Below are positions 31,614 through 40,710 of a DNA stretch of 64,000 nucleotides, in pieces (the stretch's first letter is position 1; each line of letters opens with the position of its first letter). Source of the stretch: Sporichthya polymorpha DSM 43042 (GTDB taxonomy: Bacteria > Actinomycetota > Actinomycetes > Sporichthyales > Sporichthyaceae); contig NZ_KB913029.1 of the NCBI RefSeq assembly GCF_000384115.1, forward strand, positions 5,431,057 through 5,495,056, given 5' to 3'. The notes under the pieces are model-generated. The model made no database searches, was not told where the DNA came from, and was given only the letters and a program-made list of their open reading frames with translations. The position numbers and the translations under genes were made by a program.

Positions 31614-32306
31614 TCAGGCTCGCTTAAGGACTGCGGCCACGACAGCCCCGGCCAGAACGGGAATTCCGGCCTCGCGCAAGGCTCGCGCGGCCTCGCTCAA
31701 CGTCGCGCCGGTGGTGAGGACGTCGTCGATCAGCACGACCGACGCGCCCGGCATCGCGACGCCCGCGCCCCGCCGCGCGACCAGCGCGCCGGCCAGGTTT
31801 CGGGCCCGTTGCGCCGAGCCCAGCCCGGCCTGGTCGCGCACCGCCCGGGCGTGCCGCAGCAACGGCAGCGCCTGCGCCGTGCGGTCCTGGGCGCGCAGCG
31901 CCGCCGCCGCGGCGATGGCCGTGCGGGCGACCGGGTCGTGCCCGCGGGACCGGCGCACGCCGGGCCGGCTCGGGATCGGGACGAGCAGGAGCGGCCCGGG
32001 CCCCGCTGCCGCGACCGCGGGCGCCAGCACCCGCCCGAGGACGGTCGCGAGCTCGGTTCGCCCGCGCTCCTTGTGCGCGAGGACGAGGTTCCGCGCGGCG
32101 CCGTCCCAGTCCGCGAGACAGCGCACCGGCGGCAGGCCCGGCGGGTGCACCGGCTGCGGCGGCACGAGGCGCGGACATCCCAACCCGGCCAGACAATCCG
32201 GACATACCGGAACCACGCTGTCCGCCCCGCACCCCGCGCACGGCGTCGGGAGCACGAGGTCCGCCAGCGTGCTCCGCAGGCTCGTCAGGCTCGTCCACCG
32301 CCCCAC
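31614..32306 (-). CDS. ComF-family phosphoribosyltransferase-like protein
   Basis: About 230 residues. The N-terminal double-zinc-ribbon motif CAGCGADSVVPVCPDCLAGL is followed by a type I PRTase-like fold with the PRPP loop VVLIDDVLTTGATLSEAARAL. ComF helps DNA uptake in naturally competent bacteria; in actinobacteria the role is unknown. The gene is widely found next to lpqB or hpf. The start is uncertain: the GTG at 32306 (VGRWTSLTSLRS) is chosen because the longer frame begins inside a terminator hairpin. The C-terminus is normal (PVLAGAVVAAVLKRA). Confidence 0.85.
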   Translation of the reverse strand: MGRWTSLTSLRSTLADLVLPTPCAGCGADSVVPVCPDCLAGLGCPRLVPPQPVHPPGLPPVRCLADWDGAARNLVLAHKERGRTELATVLGRVLAPAVAAAGPGPLLLVPIPSRPGVRRSRGHDPVARTAIAAAAALRAQDRTAQALPLLRHARAVRDQAGLGSAQRARNLAGALVARRGAGVAMPGASVVLIDDVLTTGATLSEAARALREAGIPVLAGAVVAAVLKRA

Positions 32307-32384
32307 GGCCCCGAGCGTGCCCCTGCCCGCCTCCCCAGGACGCCCGAACGCCCCGCCCTGTGGACGCCGCGCCCTGTGGAAAAC

Positions 32385-32454
32385 AAAGGGTGACACCCCT
32401 TACTTCGCAGTAAGGGGTGTCACCCCTTTTGAACAAGGGGTGACACCCCTTGTT
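32385..32454. terminator. Paired plus single GGGTGTCACCC palindromes, unit B
   Basis: Two elements lie between lpqB and comF. A paired unit (32385-32430) forms one long hairpin, each arm itself nearly palindromic. Immediately beside it is a perfect 23-bp palindrome (32432-32454) built on AAGGGGTG/CACCCCTT. Probably the lpqB terminator. Confidence 0.8.
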
Positions 32455-32467
32455 CGGGGGCGGGGGC

Positions 32468-34186
32468 TCAGCCGGGGTAGGTGACGGCGGTGCCGAGGCC
32501 CTCAGGGAGCCAGGCGCCGTCCTCGCGGAGGCGGTAGATCTGCTTCTTCGTCGCGGCCATCAGCGGCTGGCCGTAGGCGGCGGAGATCTCGGTGACGCCG
32601 GGCAGGGTGCCGGCGAGGGCGCGGACGGGGCCGCCGAGCTGGACCTCGAACGGCTGGAGCTGCCCGTCGGGGAGGGAGCCGAGGACGACGAGGCGGCCGG
32701 AGTCCATCCAGTCCACCGAGCGCAGGCCGGTCAGTTGGCCCGCCATCCGTCGGGGACCGGCGATCTCGAGCCCGTCGGTGTCCTCGGTGGACTGGGCGAC
32801 GTACACCTGCGTCCCGCGCACGGTGTCCAGGACCAGCGCGAGCCGGACGCCGTCGGCGGCCACGCGCAGACGCAGGATCTGCCGCGGTTCGAAGCCGTCG
32901 ACGCGGACGCGCTGCGGCGGGCCGCTCGGCGGGTAGCGGAGCACCGCGGTGCCGCTGCCCTCGCCGGAGACCACCCAGAGGTTGCCGTCGCCGTCGAAGG
33001 AGAGCGAGCGCAGGTTCGTCCCCTTCGCGCGCGAGACCAGGCGCTTGGGGTCGTCGGCGCGGCCGGTCACGAGCGTCGTGCGGTCGGTCGAGACGCCCGC
33101 GATGAGGCCACCGCCGGGCGAGACGGCGATCTCCGCGAGCTCGGTCTCGGCGGCAATCGGACCCTGCACCATCTGCTCGCCGGAGAGGTAGGCCGCGCCG
33201 TCCCGGACGAAGTACGCCGGCGCGGGCGGCGGGCGCTGATCGGCGGGCAGGTACGGGACGACGTCCGCGCGCCGCAGCACCGGGTTGCCGGCCCCACCGA
33301 ACGAGAGCGGCGGCTGTTCCAGGGCGCGCACCTCGACCTGCGAGACCTCGGGGTCCTGCATCAGTGTCTGCACGATCTGAGCCAGCATCAGATCTCGCTG
33401 GACACCTTCGATCGGCACCGACTCCGGCGTCAGGCGCACGAGCGCGACGCCGGAGAGGACGTTGATCGGTTCGGCGAGCGCGGCATCGGTCGGCAGCGCG
33501 GTCATGGCGACCGTGTCCAGCCACCGGGACGGGCCGCGCAGCAACGCCTCCAGCCGCGCGGTGGGCGAGGTGGAGGCGCGCGGGAGGTAGATCGGGTCGG
33601 GCACGAGGACCGACGTGCGCGGCGGGCGCGCGACGAAGTAGTTGTCGACCTTGAGGTACTCGCGCTCGAAGTCCTGTCGCGACACCAGCAGCCCGCTCGG
33701 CGGTTCGTCGATGCGCCAGTCGCCGCCCGAGCGGACGAGCTGGAACGTGATCGAGACGCTGCGCTCCCCCGGCTCCGGGGTGTACACGCCCTGGTCGTCG
33801 ACGCGTCCGACGGCGACGGTGCTCAGCACGACGCGGTCCCCGCTGCGCTCGCCGAGGGAGAACCGGGCCTGGTCGTAGACGGTGATGCCGCGCGCGTCCC
33901 ACCGCGTCGAACTGGCCGGGGTGAGGAACTTGCGTGCGGTGGCGAAACCCTCCTCGGTCGTGCCGGACGCCTCGAGGAAGCCCGACACGATCGAGATCGG
34001 GCTGTCCCCCGACCGCGGGCCCTGCGCGATCACGCGCACCTCGGCGTCGGACTGCGCGGGCGCGCCCTCGGCCTTGACGATCTGCGGGTCGCCGGACGTC
34101 GGGATCGACGCACACCCGGCGACGACCGCGAGGGCGCTCGCGGCAACGAATGCCGGCAGCGCGAAGCGGCGGCGGAACTCAGACAT
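32468..34186 (-). CDS. lpqB: Lipoprotein LpqB, MtrAB-associated
   Basis: A 572-residue lipoprotein. The signal peptide ends in the lipobox VVAGC (Cys near residue 25). A GerMN-like domain (about 200-300, with VEVRALEQPPLSF) is followed by a predicted beta-propeller made of repeated strands. In mycobacteria LpqB interacts with the MtrB sensor extracellular domain and tunes MtrA phosphorylation, affecting division and envelope homeostasis. Its ATG lies 8 bases inside the mtrB 3' end, so translation is coupled. It is the last gene of mtnA-mtrA-mtrB-lpqB and is followed by strong palindromes. Confidence 0.95.
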   Translation of the reverse strand: MSEFRRRFALPAFVAASALAVVAGCASIPTSGDPQIVKAEGAPAQSDAEVRVIAQGPRSGDSPISIVSGFLEASGTTEEGFATARKFLTPASSTRWDARGITVYDQARFSLGERSGDRVVLSTVAVGRVDDQGVYTPEPGERSVSITFQLVRSGGDWRIDEPPSGLLVSRQDFEREYLKVDNYFVARPPRTSVLVPDPIYLPRASTSPTARLEALLRGPSRWLDTVAMTALPTDAALAEPINVLSGVALVRLTPESVPIEGVQRDLMLAQIVQTLMQDPEVSQVEVRALEQPPLSFGGAGNPVLRRADVVPYLPADQRPPPAPAYFVRDGAAYLSGEQMVQGPIAAETELAEIAVSPGGGLIAGVSTDRTTLVTGRADDPKRLVSRAKGTNLRSLSFDGDGNLWVVSGEGSGTAVLRYPPSGPPQRVRVDGFEPRQILRLRVAADGVRLALVLDTVRGTQVYVAQSTEDTDGLEIAGPRRMAGQLTGLRSVDWMDSGRLVVLGSLPDGQLQPFEVQLGGPVRALAGTLPGVTEISAAYGQPLMAATKKQIYRLREDGAWLPEGLGTAVTYPG

Positions 34187-35900
34187 CCGGCCCCCTCCCC
34201 GCGCGCTGGAGGTCCTCGCCGGTCTCGGCCCCGGGGGCCGGGGACAGCGGCGGGACGACGTGCCGGTCCGGCGGTTCGAGGGGCAGTGGCGAGGTGGTGA
34301 GCACGGTCCCGGCGATACGCGGGACGGTCAGCCGGAACTGCGCGCCGGCGCGCGGCTCGCCCCACGCCTGCAGCCAGCCGCCGTGCAGCCGCGCGTCCTC
34401 GCGGGAGATCGACAGTCCGAGCCCGGTGCCGCCGCTGCGCCGCGCCCGTGACGGGTCGGCCCGCCAGAAGCGGTTGAACGCGAGCGACGCCTCCCCCGGC
34501 CGCAGCCCGACGCCGTAGTCGCGCACCGCGAGCGCGACGGCGGTCTCGTCGGCCGCGACCCGGACGAGGACGTCGCGCCCCTCCCCGTGCTCGAGCGCGT
34601 TGAAGAGCAGGTTGCGGACGATGCGCTCGATCCGGCGGGTGTCGACCTCGGCGATGCACTCGGTGTCGGGCAGGTCGAGGCGGAAACGCGTCGAGTACTG
34701 CTCGGTGGCGATCGGCTCGACGGCCTCGACGACACGGCGCACCACGTCGCGCAGGTCGACCGGGTCGGGTTCGAGCACCGCGGCCCCGGCGTCGAAGCGG
34801 CTGATCTCCAGCAGCTCCGTGAGCATCGCCTCGAACCGCTCGACCTGAGTGTGCATCAGTTCCGCCGACCGGGCGACGGGCGGCGCGAAGTCCTCCCGCG
34901 CGGAGTGCAGGACGTCCGCGGCCATGCGGATCGTCGTCAGCGGCGTCCGCAGCTCGTGCGAGACGTCGGAGACGAAGCGGCGCTGGAGGCGGGAGAGGTC
35001 CTCGAGCTGACGGATCTGCCGGGCGAGCGCGGAGGCCATCTCGTTGAACGAGGACGCGAGGCGGGCGAGCTCGTCCTCGCCCTTCTCGGTCATCCGCTCG
35101 GCCAGACGACCGGCCGCCAGGCGCTCGGCGACCTTCGCGGCCGACTGCACCGGCCGCACGACGCTCCGCGCGACGAGGTAGGCGATCGCGGCCAGCAGCA
35201 GCGTCATCGCCGCGCCGCCGAGGATGAGGCGGCCGCGGACGAGGCTGATCGTCTCGGCCTCCTCGGTGAGCGGGAAGACGAAGTACAGCTGGTACGACCC
35301 GGTGCCCAGGCGCAGCTGCTTGCCGACCGCGAGACCCGGCCCGGCGTCGCGGCCGGGCTCCGGGCACGGCTCCCCCGGCTCGCCGTAGCAGAGCGCGACG
35401 AAGCGGGAGATCGTCTGCTCCGGGCGCTCGGACAGCGCCTGGACCAGCTCGTCGGGGATCGTGTTCACGTTGATGTTCGTAGTCCGCAGGCCACGCCCGG
35501 CCGGGGTCGAGGTGTCGGTCGCGGGCGGGGGCATCAGGACGATCTCGTAGAGGTCGGTGCGCCCCGCCTGGTTGCGCAGGTCGGTGACGACCTGGGTGAG
35601 CAGCTGCCCGACGTCGGCCGAGCTCGCCTGCTCGCTGGTCAGCTGTGTGCGGGCGCTCTCGAAGCCGACCTCGGCGCGGGCGAGCGAGGTCGCGACCTTC
35701 GCGTCGACGAGACCGTCGCGGACGCCGGTGAGGACCAGCTGCCCGACGAGGACGAGCACCAGCACCGAGAGGACGAGCGTCCCCGCCACGACCCGGAACA
35801 GCAGGGAGCGGCGCCAGGCGCGCAGCACCCGGCGGATCCCCAGGCGGACGCCGGCCCAGATCCGTCGCAGAGCTCCGGCCGCCGCGGCCGTCCCGTACAT
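34179..35900 (-). CDS. mtrB: Sensor histidine kinase MtrB
   Basis: A 573-residue membrane kinase. Two membrane helices (about 35-58 and 215-237) flank an extracytoplasmic domain of about 150 residues. HAMP, HisKA (phospho-His near residue 315 in SDVSHELRTP) and HATPase_c with GTGLGLSIS follow. MtrB phosphorylates MtrA and controls cell-wall metabolism and division (septal localisation known in mycobacteria). The ATG at 35900 lies 4 bases after the mtrA stop. A GTG at 35936 would overlap mtrA by 32 bases and is less likely. Confidence 0.95.
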   Translation of the reverse strand: MYGTAAAAGALRRIWAGVRLGIRRVLRAWRRSLLFRVVAGTLVLSVLVLVLVGQLVLTGVRDGLVDAKVATSLARAEVGFESARTQLTSEQASSADVGQLLTQVVTDLRNQAGRTDLYEIVLMPPPATDTSTPAGRGLRTTNINVNTIPDELVQALSERPEQTISRFVALCYGEPGEPCPEPGRDAGPGLAVGKQLRLGTGSYQLYFVFPLTEEAETISLVRGRLILGGAAMTLLLAAIAYLVARSVVRPVQSAAKVAERLAAGRLAERMTEKGEDELARLASSFNEMASALARQIRQLEDLSRLQRRFVSDVSHELRTPLTTIRMAADVLHSAREDFAPPVARSAELMHTQVERFEAMLTELLEISRFDAGAAVLEPDPVDLRDVVRRVVEAVEPIATEQYSTRFRLDLPDTECIAEVDTRRIERIVRNLLFNALEHGEGRDVLVRVAADETAVALAVRDYGVGLRPGEASLAFNRFWRADPSRARRSGGTGLGLSISREDARLHGGWLQAWGEPRAGAQFRLTVPRIAGTVLTTSPLPLEPPDRHVVPPLSPAPGAETGEDLQRAGRGPDV

Positions 35901-35904
35901 GTCG

Positions 35905-36582
35905 CTACGCAGGCCCGGCCTTGTACCCCACGCCACGGACGGTGACGACGATCTCCGGGTGCTCCGGGTCGTGCTCGATCTTCGAGCGGAGGCGCTGCAC
36001 GTGCACGTTCACCAGGCGGGTGTCGGCGGCGTGGCGGTAGCCCCACACCTGCTCCAGGAGCACCTCGCGGGTGAAGACCTGCCACGGCTTGCGGGCCAGG
36101 GCGACGAGGAGGTCGAACTCGAGGGGGGTCAGCGCGATCGGCTGGCCGTTGCGCTTGACCGAGTGCCCGGCGACGTCGATCTCGAGGTCGGCGATCGTCA
36201 GCGAGGCCGGCGTCGGGTCCTCCTGGCGGCGCAGGCGCGCCCGCACGCGGGCGACCAGCTCCTTGGGTTTGAACGGCTTGACGACGTAGTCGTCGGCCCC
36301 GGACTCCAGCCCGAGCACCACGTCCACGGTGTCGGTCTTCGCCGTCAGCATCACGATCGGGACGCCCGACTCCGCGCGCAGGGCGCGGCAGACGTCGATC
36401 CCGTCGCGCCCCGGCAGCATGAGGTCGAGCAGGACCAGGTCCGGCTTGAACTCGCGGAATGCGGCGAGCGCCTGGTCCCCGTCGCCGCACACGTGGGGCT
36501 CGAAGCCCTCGCTGCGCAGGACGATCGTGAGCATCTCCGCCAGGGCCGTGTCGTCGTCCACGACCAGTACGCGACCTTTCAT
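35905..36582 (-). CDS. mtrA: Response regulator MtrA
   Basis: A 225-residue OmpR/PhoB-type regulator. The receiver domain has VVDDD, phospho-acceptor Asp53 (LLDLMLPG), Thr in MLTAK and Lys in VVKPFKPKEL. The winged-helix DNA-binding domain contains LTPLEFDLLVALARKPWQVF and RLVNVHVQRLRSKIE. MtrA controls wall hydrolases, dnaA-associated functions and, in Streptomyces, development and antibiotics. The ATG at 36582 is in line with mycobacterial MtrA. It follows mtnA by 59 bases. Confidence 0.97.
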   Translation of the reverse strand: MKGRVLVVDDDTALAEMLTIVLRSEGFEPHVCGDGDQALAAFREFKPDLVLLDLMLPGRDGIDVCRALRAESGVPIVMLTAKTDTVDVVLGLESGADDYVVKPFKPKELVARVRARLRRQEDPTPASLTIADLEIDVAGHSVKRNGQPIALTPLEFDLLVALARKPWQVFTREVLLEQVWGYRHAADTRLVNVHVQRLRSKIEHDPEHPEIVVTVRGVGYKAGPA

Positions 36583-36641
36583 GCGCCCATCGTTGCACCC
36601 GAGCCTGGGTTTTGCGCTGGTCAGCGCGCGCGCCTGCGTCC

Positions 36642-37649
36642 TCATGTCTCCATGACGCGCGCCAGGCCGTCCCGGTTGACCGGGCTCACCACGCCGACCT
36701 CGGTGACCAGCGCGGTGACCAGGTCCGGGGGCGTGACGTCGAAGGCCGGGTTGAACGCGGCGGTCCCCGGCGGGGCCACGGCCGTCCCCGCGTGGTGGGT
36801 GACCTCCTCGGCCGCGCGCTGCTCGACGGGGATGCCGGCGCCGTCCGCGGTGGCCAGGTCGACGGTGGTCCGCGGGGCGACCACGACGAAGGGGACGCCG
36901 TGGTGGGCCGCGAGGACGGCCAGCGAGTACGTGCCGACCTTGTTCGCGACCGACCCGTCGGCGGCGACCCGGTCCGCGCCGGTGATCACCAGGTCGACCC
37001 GGCCGGACGCCATCAGCGCCGCCGCCGCGGAATCGGGCAGGACGCTGTGCGGGAGGCCGTGCCGCCGCGCCTCGTAGGCGGTCAGGCGGGAGCCCTGGAG
37101 CAGCGGGCGGGTCTCGTCGACCCACAGGTGCGCGAGCCGGCCGGCGCGGTGGGCGGCGAGGGCGACCGCGAACGCGCTGCCGGACCCCCCGACCGCGAGG
37201 GCGCCCGTGTTGCAGTGGGTCAGGATGCGCGCCTGGTCCGGGACGAGCGTCAGTCCGTGCTCGGCCATTCCGGCGCTCGCGTCCGCCTCCTCGGCGTCGA
37301 GGGCCTCGGCCGCGGCCAGCGCGGCCGCCGGGGTCCGGCCCCCGGCGTCCCAGGCCGCGAGGACGCGGGCGACGCCGGTCGCCAGGTTCACCGCCGTGGG
37401 CCGGGCGGTGGCGAGCGCCTCGGCGGCGGCGGGGACGTCCTCGCCGCGGGCGGCGGCCAGCGCGACGCCGTAGCCGCCGGCGATCCCGAGCAGCGGCGCG
37501 CCGCGGACGGCGAGCTCCTGGATCGCGGTGACCAGCGCGGGCACGTCGGCGCAGACCCGCTCGACCTCGGCGGTCGGCAGGCGGGTCTGGTCGAGCAGCA
37601 CGACCGCGGGGGCGGCGGCGTCGAAGCGGAGCGGGGCGGGGGCGCTCAT
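36642..37649 (-). CDS. mtnA: S-methyl-5-thioribose-1-phosphate isomerase
   Basis: A 335-residue methionine-salvage enzyme isomerising 5-methylthioribose-1-phosphate to methylthioribulose-1-phosphate. Family motifs are VRGAPLLGIAGGYGVALAA, the catalytic Cys in THCNTGALA and the catalytic Asp in ITGADRVAADGSVANKVGT. The rest of the salvage pathway is not in the window. It lies directly upstream of mtrA on the same strand. CAGGAT, eight bases before the ATG at 37649, may be a -10 element. Only 57 bases separate it from the divergent membrane-protein gene. Confidence 0.93.
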   Translation of the reverse strand: MSAPAPLRFDAAAPAVVLLDQTRLPTAEVERVCADVPALVTAIQELAVRGAPLLGIAGGYGVALAAARGEDVPAAAEALATARPTAVNLATGVARVLAAWDAGGRTPAAALAAAEALDAEEADASAGMAEHGLTLVPDQARILTHCNTGALAVGGSGSAFAVALAAHRAGRLAHLWVDETRPLLQGSRLTAYEARRHGLPHSVLPDSAAAALMASGRVDLVITGADRVAADGSVANKVGTYSLAVLAAHHGVPFVVVAPRTTVDLATADGAGIPVEQRAAEEVTHHAGTAVAPPGTAAFNPAFDVTPPDLVTALVTEVGVVSPVNRDGLARVMET

Positions 37650-37706
37650 GGGCCCCGATCCTGACACGATGATCACTGCCAGACCGACGGGCCCGGGAGG
37701 AGGACG

Positions 37707-38789
37707 ATGACCAGCGATCCGCCGGGCTGGTCCTCGCCCGCGCCCGGGGGTGGACCGGCGCCCGCCGCGGGAGGCTGGTCCGCCCCGGCCCCCACCGCGA
37801 CCTACCCCGGCCCGGGCTACGGCCCGGGCTACGGGACGCGACCCCCCGAGGTTCGCCCCGGTGTCGTGCCGCTGCGGCCGCTCGGGGTCGGGGAGATCAT
37901 CGACGGCGCGATCTCGACGATGCGCCGGCACTGGAAGCTTCAGCTCGGGCTGTCGGCGGCGGTCGTCACCGTCGTCTCGCTGCTGCAGGCCGGCGCGCTG
38001 TTCCTGCTGTACCGGAACACCTCCGGCATCTCGGGCGGCGAGATCACCGGGCCGGAGAGTGAGCCGAGCGCGGCGGCGAACGTCGCGCAGGTCGTCACGG
38101 TCGTCATCGGGCAGCTCGCACAGATGGTGCTGCTCGGGATCCTGGTGTTCATCGTCAGCCGCGCCGTCCTCGGCCAGGATGTGACGCCCGCTCAGGCGTG
38201 GGCGGCGGTGCGCCCCCACCTCTGGAAGCTGATCTGGCTGTCGGTGCTGATCATGCTGCTGATGGGCGTGGTGATCGGCATCCCGCTCCTGATCACGATC
38301 GCGGTCGCCGTGGCGGACGCGCCGACGCCCGCGATCATCGCCACCGCCCTGGTCGGGGAGTTGATCGCGGTCCCGACCGCCGTCTGGCTGTGGGTGCGGC
38401 TCGGGGTCGCGGCCCCTGCGCTCGTGCTGGAGCGCACCGGGATCGCGGGCGCGATGCGCCGCTCGGCCGGCCTGGTGCGGCGCAGCTGGTGGCGCGTGTT
38501 CGGTGTGCTGCTGCTCTCGACGGTCGTGTCGACGATCCTCGGCGGCATCATCCAGACGCCGTTCACCTTCGGTGCCGTCCTCACCGGCTTCGACCTCGAC
38601 GGCAACGAGGCGCCGGGCGTGTGGTTCTACGTCCTGACGACGATCGGGACCTCGATCGCCGGGACCATCACCTACCCGTTCACCGCGGGGGTCGCGGCGC
38701 TGCTCTACATCGACCTGCGGATGCGCCGGGAGGCACTCGACATCACGCTGGTCCGGTCGACCCGGGCCGCCGCCGGGCCGCGCGCGTGA
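37707..38789 (+). CDS. Multi-pass membrane protein (GPDPase membrane-domain-like)
   Basis: 360 residues. A cytosolic Pro/Gly/Ala-rich head (about 1-55, with PGPGYGPGYG) precedes RPLGVGEIIDGAISTMRRHWKLQL, the typical opening of the glycerophosphodiesterase membrane-domain family. Six or so membrane helices follow. The ATG at 37707 has a GGAGGAGG site. It overlaps the DUF4129 gene by four bases (GTGA) and begins the five-gene MoxR module. Role unknown; the module is thought to act in envelope or protein-complex assembly. Confidence 0.82.
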   Translation: MTSDPPGWSSPAPGGGPAPAAGGWSAPAPTATYPGPGYGPGYGTRPPEVRPGVVPLRPLGVGEIIDGAISTMRRHWKLQLGLSAAVVTVVSLLQAGALFLLYRNTSGISGGEITGPESEPSAAANVAQVVTVVIGQLAQMVLLGILVFIVSRAVLGQDVTPAQAWAAVRPHLWKLIWLSVLIMLLMGVVIGIPLLITIAVAVADAPTPAIIATALVGELIAVPTAVWLWVRLGVAAPALVLERTGIAGAMRRSAGLVRRSWWRVFGVLLLSTVVSTILGGIIQTPFTFGAVLTGFDLDGNEAPGVWFYVLTTIGTSIAGTITYPFTAGVAALLYIDLRMRREALDITLVRSTRAAAGPRA

Positions 38790-39469
38790 GCGGGATCGCC
38801 GGTGTGGCTGCCGCGGTCCCGGTGGTGCCCGACCCCGCCACGGCCCGGGAGGCCGCCGAGCGGGAGCTCTCCGACCCGACCTACCGCAGCCAGCAGCCCA
38901 CGCTGTTCGAACGGATCACCGACGAGATCCTCGACCGGCTCGGCGACCTGTTCGACCGCACTGCGGAGAACGCCCCCGGTGGCCGCTGGTCGCTGGTGCT
39001 CCTCTCCGCGCTGATCCTGCTCGCGCTGTGGGGCCTGCGGAGCCGCCTCGGCAAGCTCACGACGCCGGGCCGGCGCACCGCCGAGGTCTTCGGGACGACG
39101 GTGCTCACCGCGGCCGAGCACCACGTCGAGGCCGACCGCGCCCTCGCGGCCGGCGACCTCACGGGTGCGGTGACCGAGCGGTTCCGCGCCCTGGTCCGTG
39201 GCCTGGAGGAACGCGGTCTGCTCGACCCGCGACCGGGCCGGACCGCCAACGAGGCCGCCGAGGAGGGCGGGCGCCTGCTGCCCGGCTGCGCCGCGCCGCT
39301 GCGCGCCGCGGCCCGGGTCTTCGACGAGGTCCGCTACGGCGGCCGGACCGCGACCGTGCCCGGCCACGACACCGTCGCCGACGCCGACCGCGCCGCCCGG
39401 GCCGCCCGGCCGACGGCGACGGCCGCCACCGCCCCGGACACCTGGGTCGCGCCGGGGAGCGGGTCATGA
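38786..39469 (+). CDS. DUF4129 domain membrane protein
   Basis: 227 residues. A single membrane helix (about 72-92, WSLVLLSALILLALWGL) separates an extracytoplasmic N-terminal part from a cytoplasmic DUF4129 domain with ADRALAAGDLTGAVTERFRALVRGLEERGLL and RTANEAA. DUF4129 proteins regularly accompany transglutaminase, DUF58 and MoxR genes. Overlaps of four bases with both neighbours show tight translational coupling. Confidence 0.85.
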   Translation: MSGIAGVAAAVPVVPDPATAREAAERELSDPTYRSQQPTLFERITDEILDRLGDLFDRTAENAPGGRWSLVLLSALILLALWGLRSRLGKLTTPGRRTAEVFGTTVLTAAEHHVEADRALAAGDLTGAVTERFRALVRGLEERGLLDPRPGRTANEAAEEGGRLLPGCAAPLRAAARVFDEVRYGGRTATVPGHDTVADADRAARAARPTATAATAPDTWVAPGSGS

Positions 39470-40710
39470 GCGACACCGCGACCGTCGAGACCGCCGCGCC
39501 GGCGAGTACCCCGGAGACCACGTCCGCCGCCCCGGGCGCGCGGACGGTCTGGCAGTCGGTGCGGGTTCCGGTTCTCGCGGTCACCGTCCTGCTGCTGGTC
39601 AGCGTCGGGCTGGCGGTGCTCGCCGGCCGCGGGGCGACGGGCGAACTCGACGCGGAGTCCTACGAGCCGGCGGGCAGCCGGGCGATCGTGGCGCTGCTGC
39701 GCGACGAGGGCGTGACGGTCCACGTCGCGCGGACCGTCGCGGAAGCCCGCGCCGCCGCCGAGGGCGCGACCGTCCTCGTCACCCACCCGGCGCTGCTGCC
39801 GCCCGACCGGCTGACCGCCGTGACCACCGACGCGGCCGGGGTCGTGCTCGTGCAGCCGACGAGCGCCGCGCTGGAGGCGGTCGGCTCGGACCTGGTGCCG
39901 CTGGTCAAGGACGACGTCGAGGACCGCGACCCCGGGTGCACACTCCCGCCCGCGCAGCGGGCCGGGCGGGCCGAGGTCGGCGGCGTCGAGTACGGCCGCT
40001 TCGCACCCCGCCCGGACGCCCCACCCGCGGTGCTCTGCTACCCGCGCGCCGAGCAGGAGCGCATCCCGTCCGCTCCCCTGGCCCGGGAGGGCCGGGTCAC
40101 CGCGCTCGGCGCCGGGAACTTCCTCACCAACGACCGTCTGGACTCCGACGGCAACGCCGCCCTGGCCCTGGGCCTGCTCGGCGAGCGCGCCGATCTCGTG
40201 TGGTTCCGCCCGTCGCTGGACGACCCGGCGCTCGAAGGCGGGTCGAAGCCGCTGCACGTCCTGCTGCCGGACTCGGTGAAGGTCGCGCTGCTGCAGCTCG
40301 CGATCGCCGCGTTGGTCGTCGCCGCCTGGCGCGCGCGGCGGCTCGGACCGGTGGTCGCGGAGCCGCTGCCGGTCGTCGTGCGCGCCGCGGAGGCCACCGA
40401 AGGTCTGGCACGCCTCTACCGACGCGCCGAGGCGCGGCACCGGGCCGCGACGTCGTTGCGCGACGCCGCCGTCCGGTCGATCGCGCCGCGGTTCGGCCTG
40501 CCGCCGGTCGGCGCCGACCCGCGCACGGTGACCGAAGCCGTCGCCCGGCACACCGGCCGCCCCTCGCCCGAGATCGGCGAACTGCTCTACGGCGAGGCCC
40601 CCGACGACGACGCCGCTCTCGTCGACCTCGCCGACTCCCTGGACACCCTGGCCGCGCAACTGCGGGACGGGAAACCGCGGGAAGGTCACCCCCCGAAAGG
40701 AACACCGTGA
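39466..40710 (+). CDS. DUF4350 domain membrane protein
   Basis: 414 residues. Helix 1 (about 32-54) is followed by an extracytoplasmic DUF4350 domain (SYEPAGSRAIVALLRDEGVTV, then TVLVTHPALLPP), which resembles the GATase-like domain of von Willebrand/DUF58 partners. A second helix (about 272-292, VALLQLAIAALVVAAW) and a cytoplasmic tail with LARLYRRAEARHRAATSLRDA follow. The ATG at 39466 overlaps the DUF4129 stop, and its own stop overlaps the moxR GTG. Confidence 0.85.
   Translation: MSDTATVETAAPASTPETTSAAPGARTVWQSVRVPVLAVTVLLLVSVGLAVLAGRGATGELDAESYEPAGSRAIVALLRDEGVTVHVARTVAEARAAAEGATVLVTHPALLPPDRLTAVTTDAAGVVLVQPTSAALEAVGSDLVPLVKDDVEDRDPGCTLPPAQRAGRAEVGGVEYGRFAPRPDAPPAVLCYPRAEQERIPSAPLAREGRVTALGAGNFLTNDRLDSDGNAALALGLLGERADLVWFRPSLDDPALEGGSKPLHVLLPDSVKVALLQLAIAALVVAAWRARRLGPVVAEPLPVVVRAAEATEGLARLYRRAEARHRAATSLRDAAVRSIAPRFGLPPVGADPRTVTEAVARHTGRPSPEIGELLYGEAPDDDAALVDLADSLDTLAAQLRDGKPREGHPPKGTP

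Noticed and set aside
32307-32396. N-terminal extension of the ComF-like gene to a GTG at 32396
   Set aside because: That GTG lies inside the palindrome that should terminate lpqB; the extra 30 residues are not conserved-looking.
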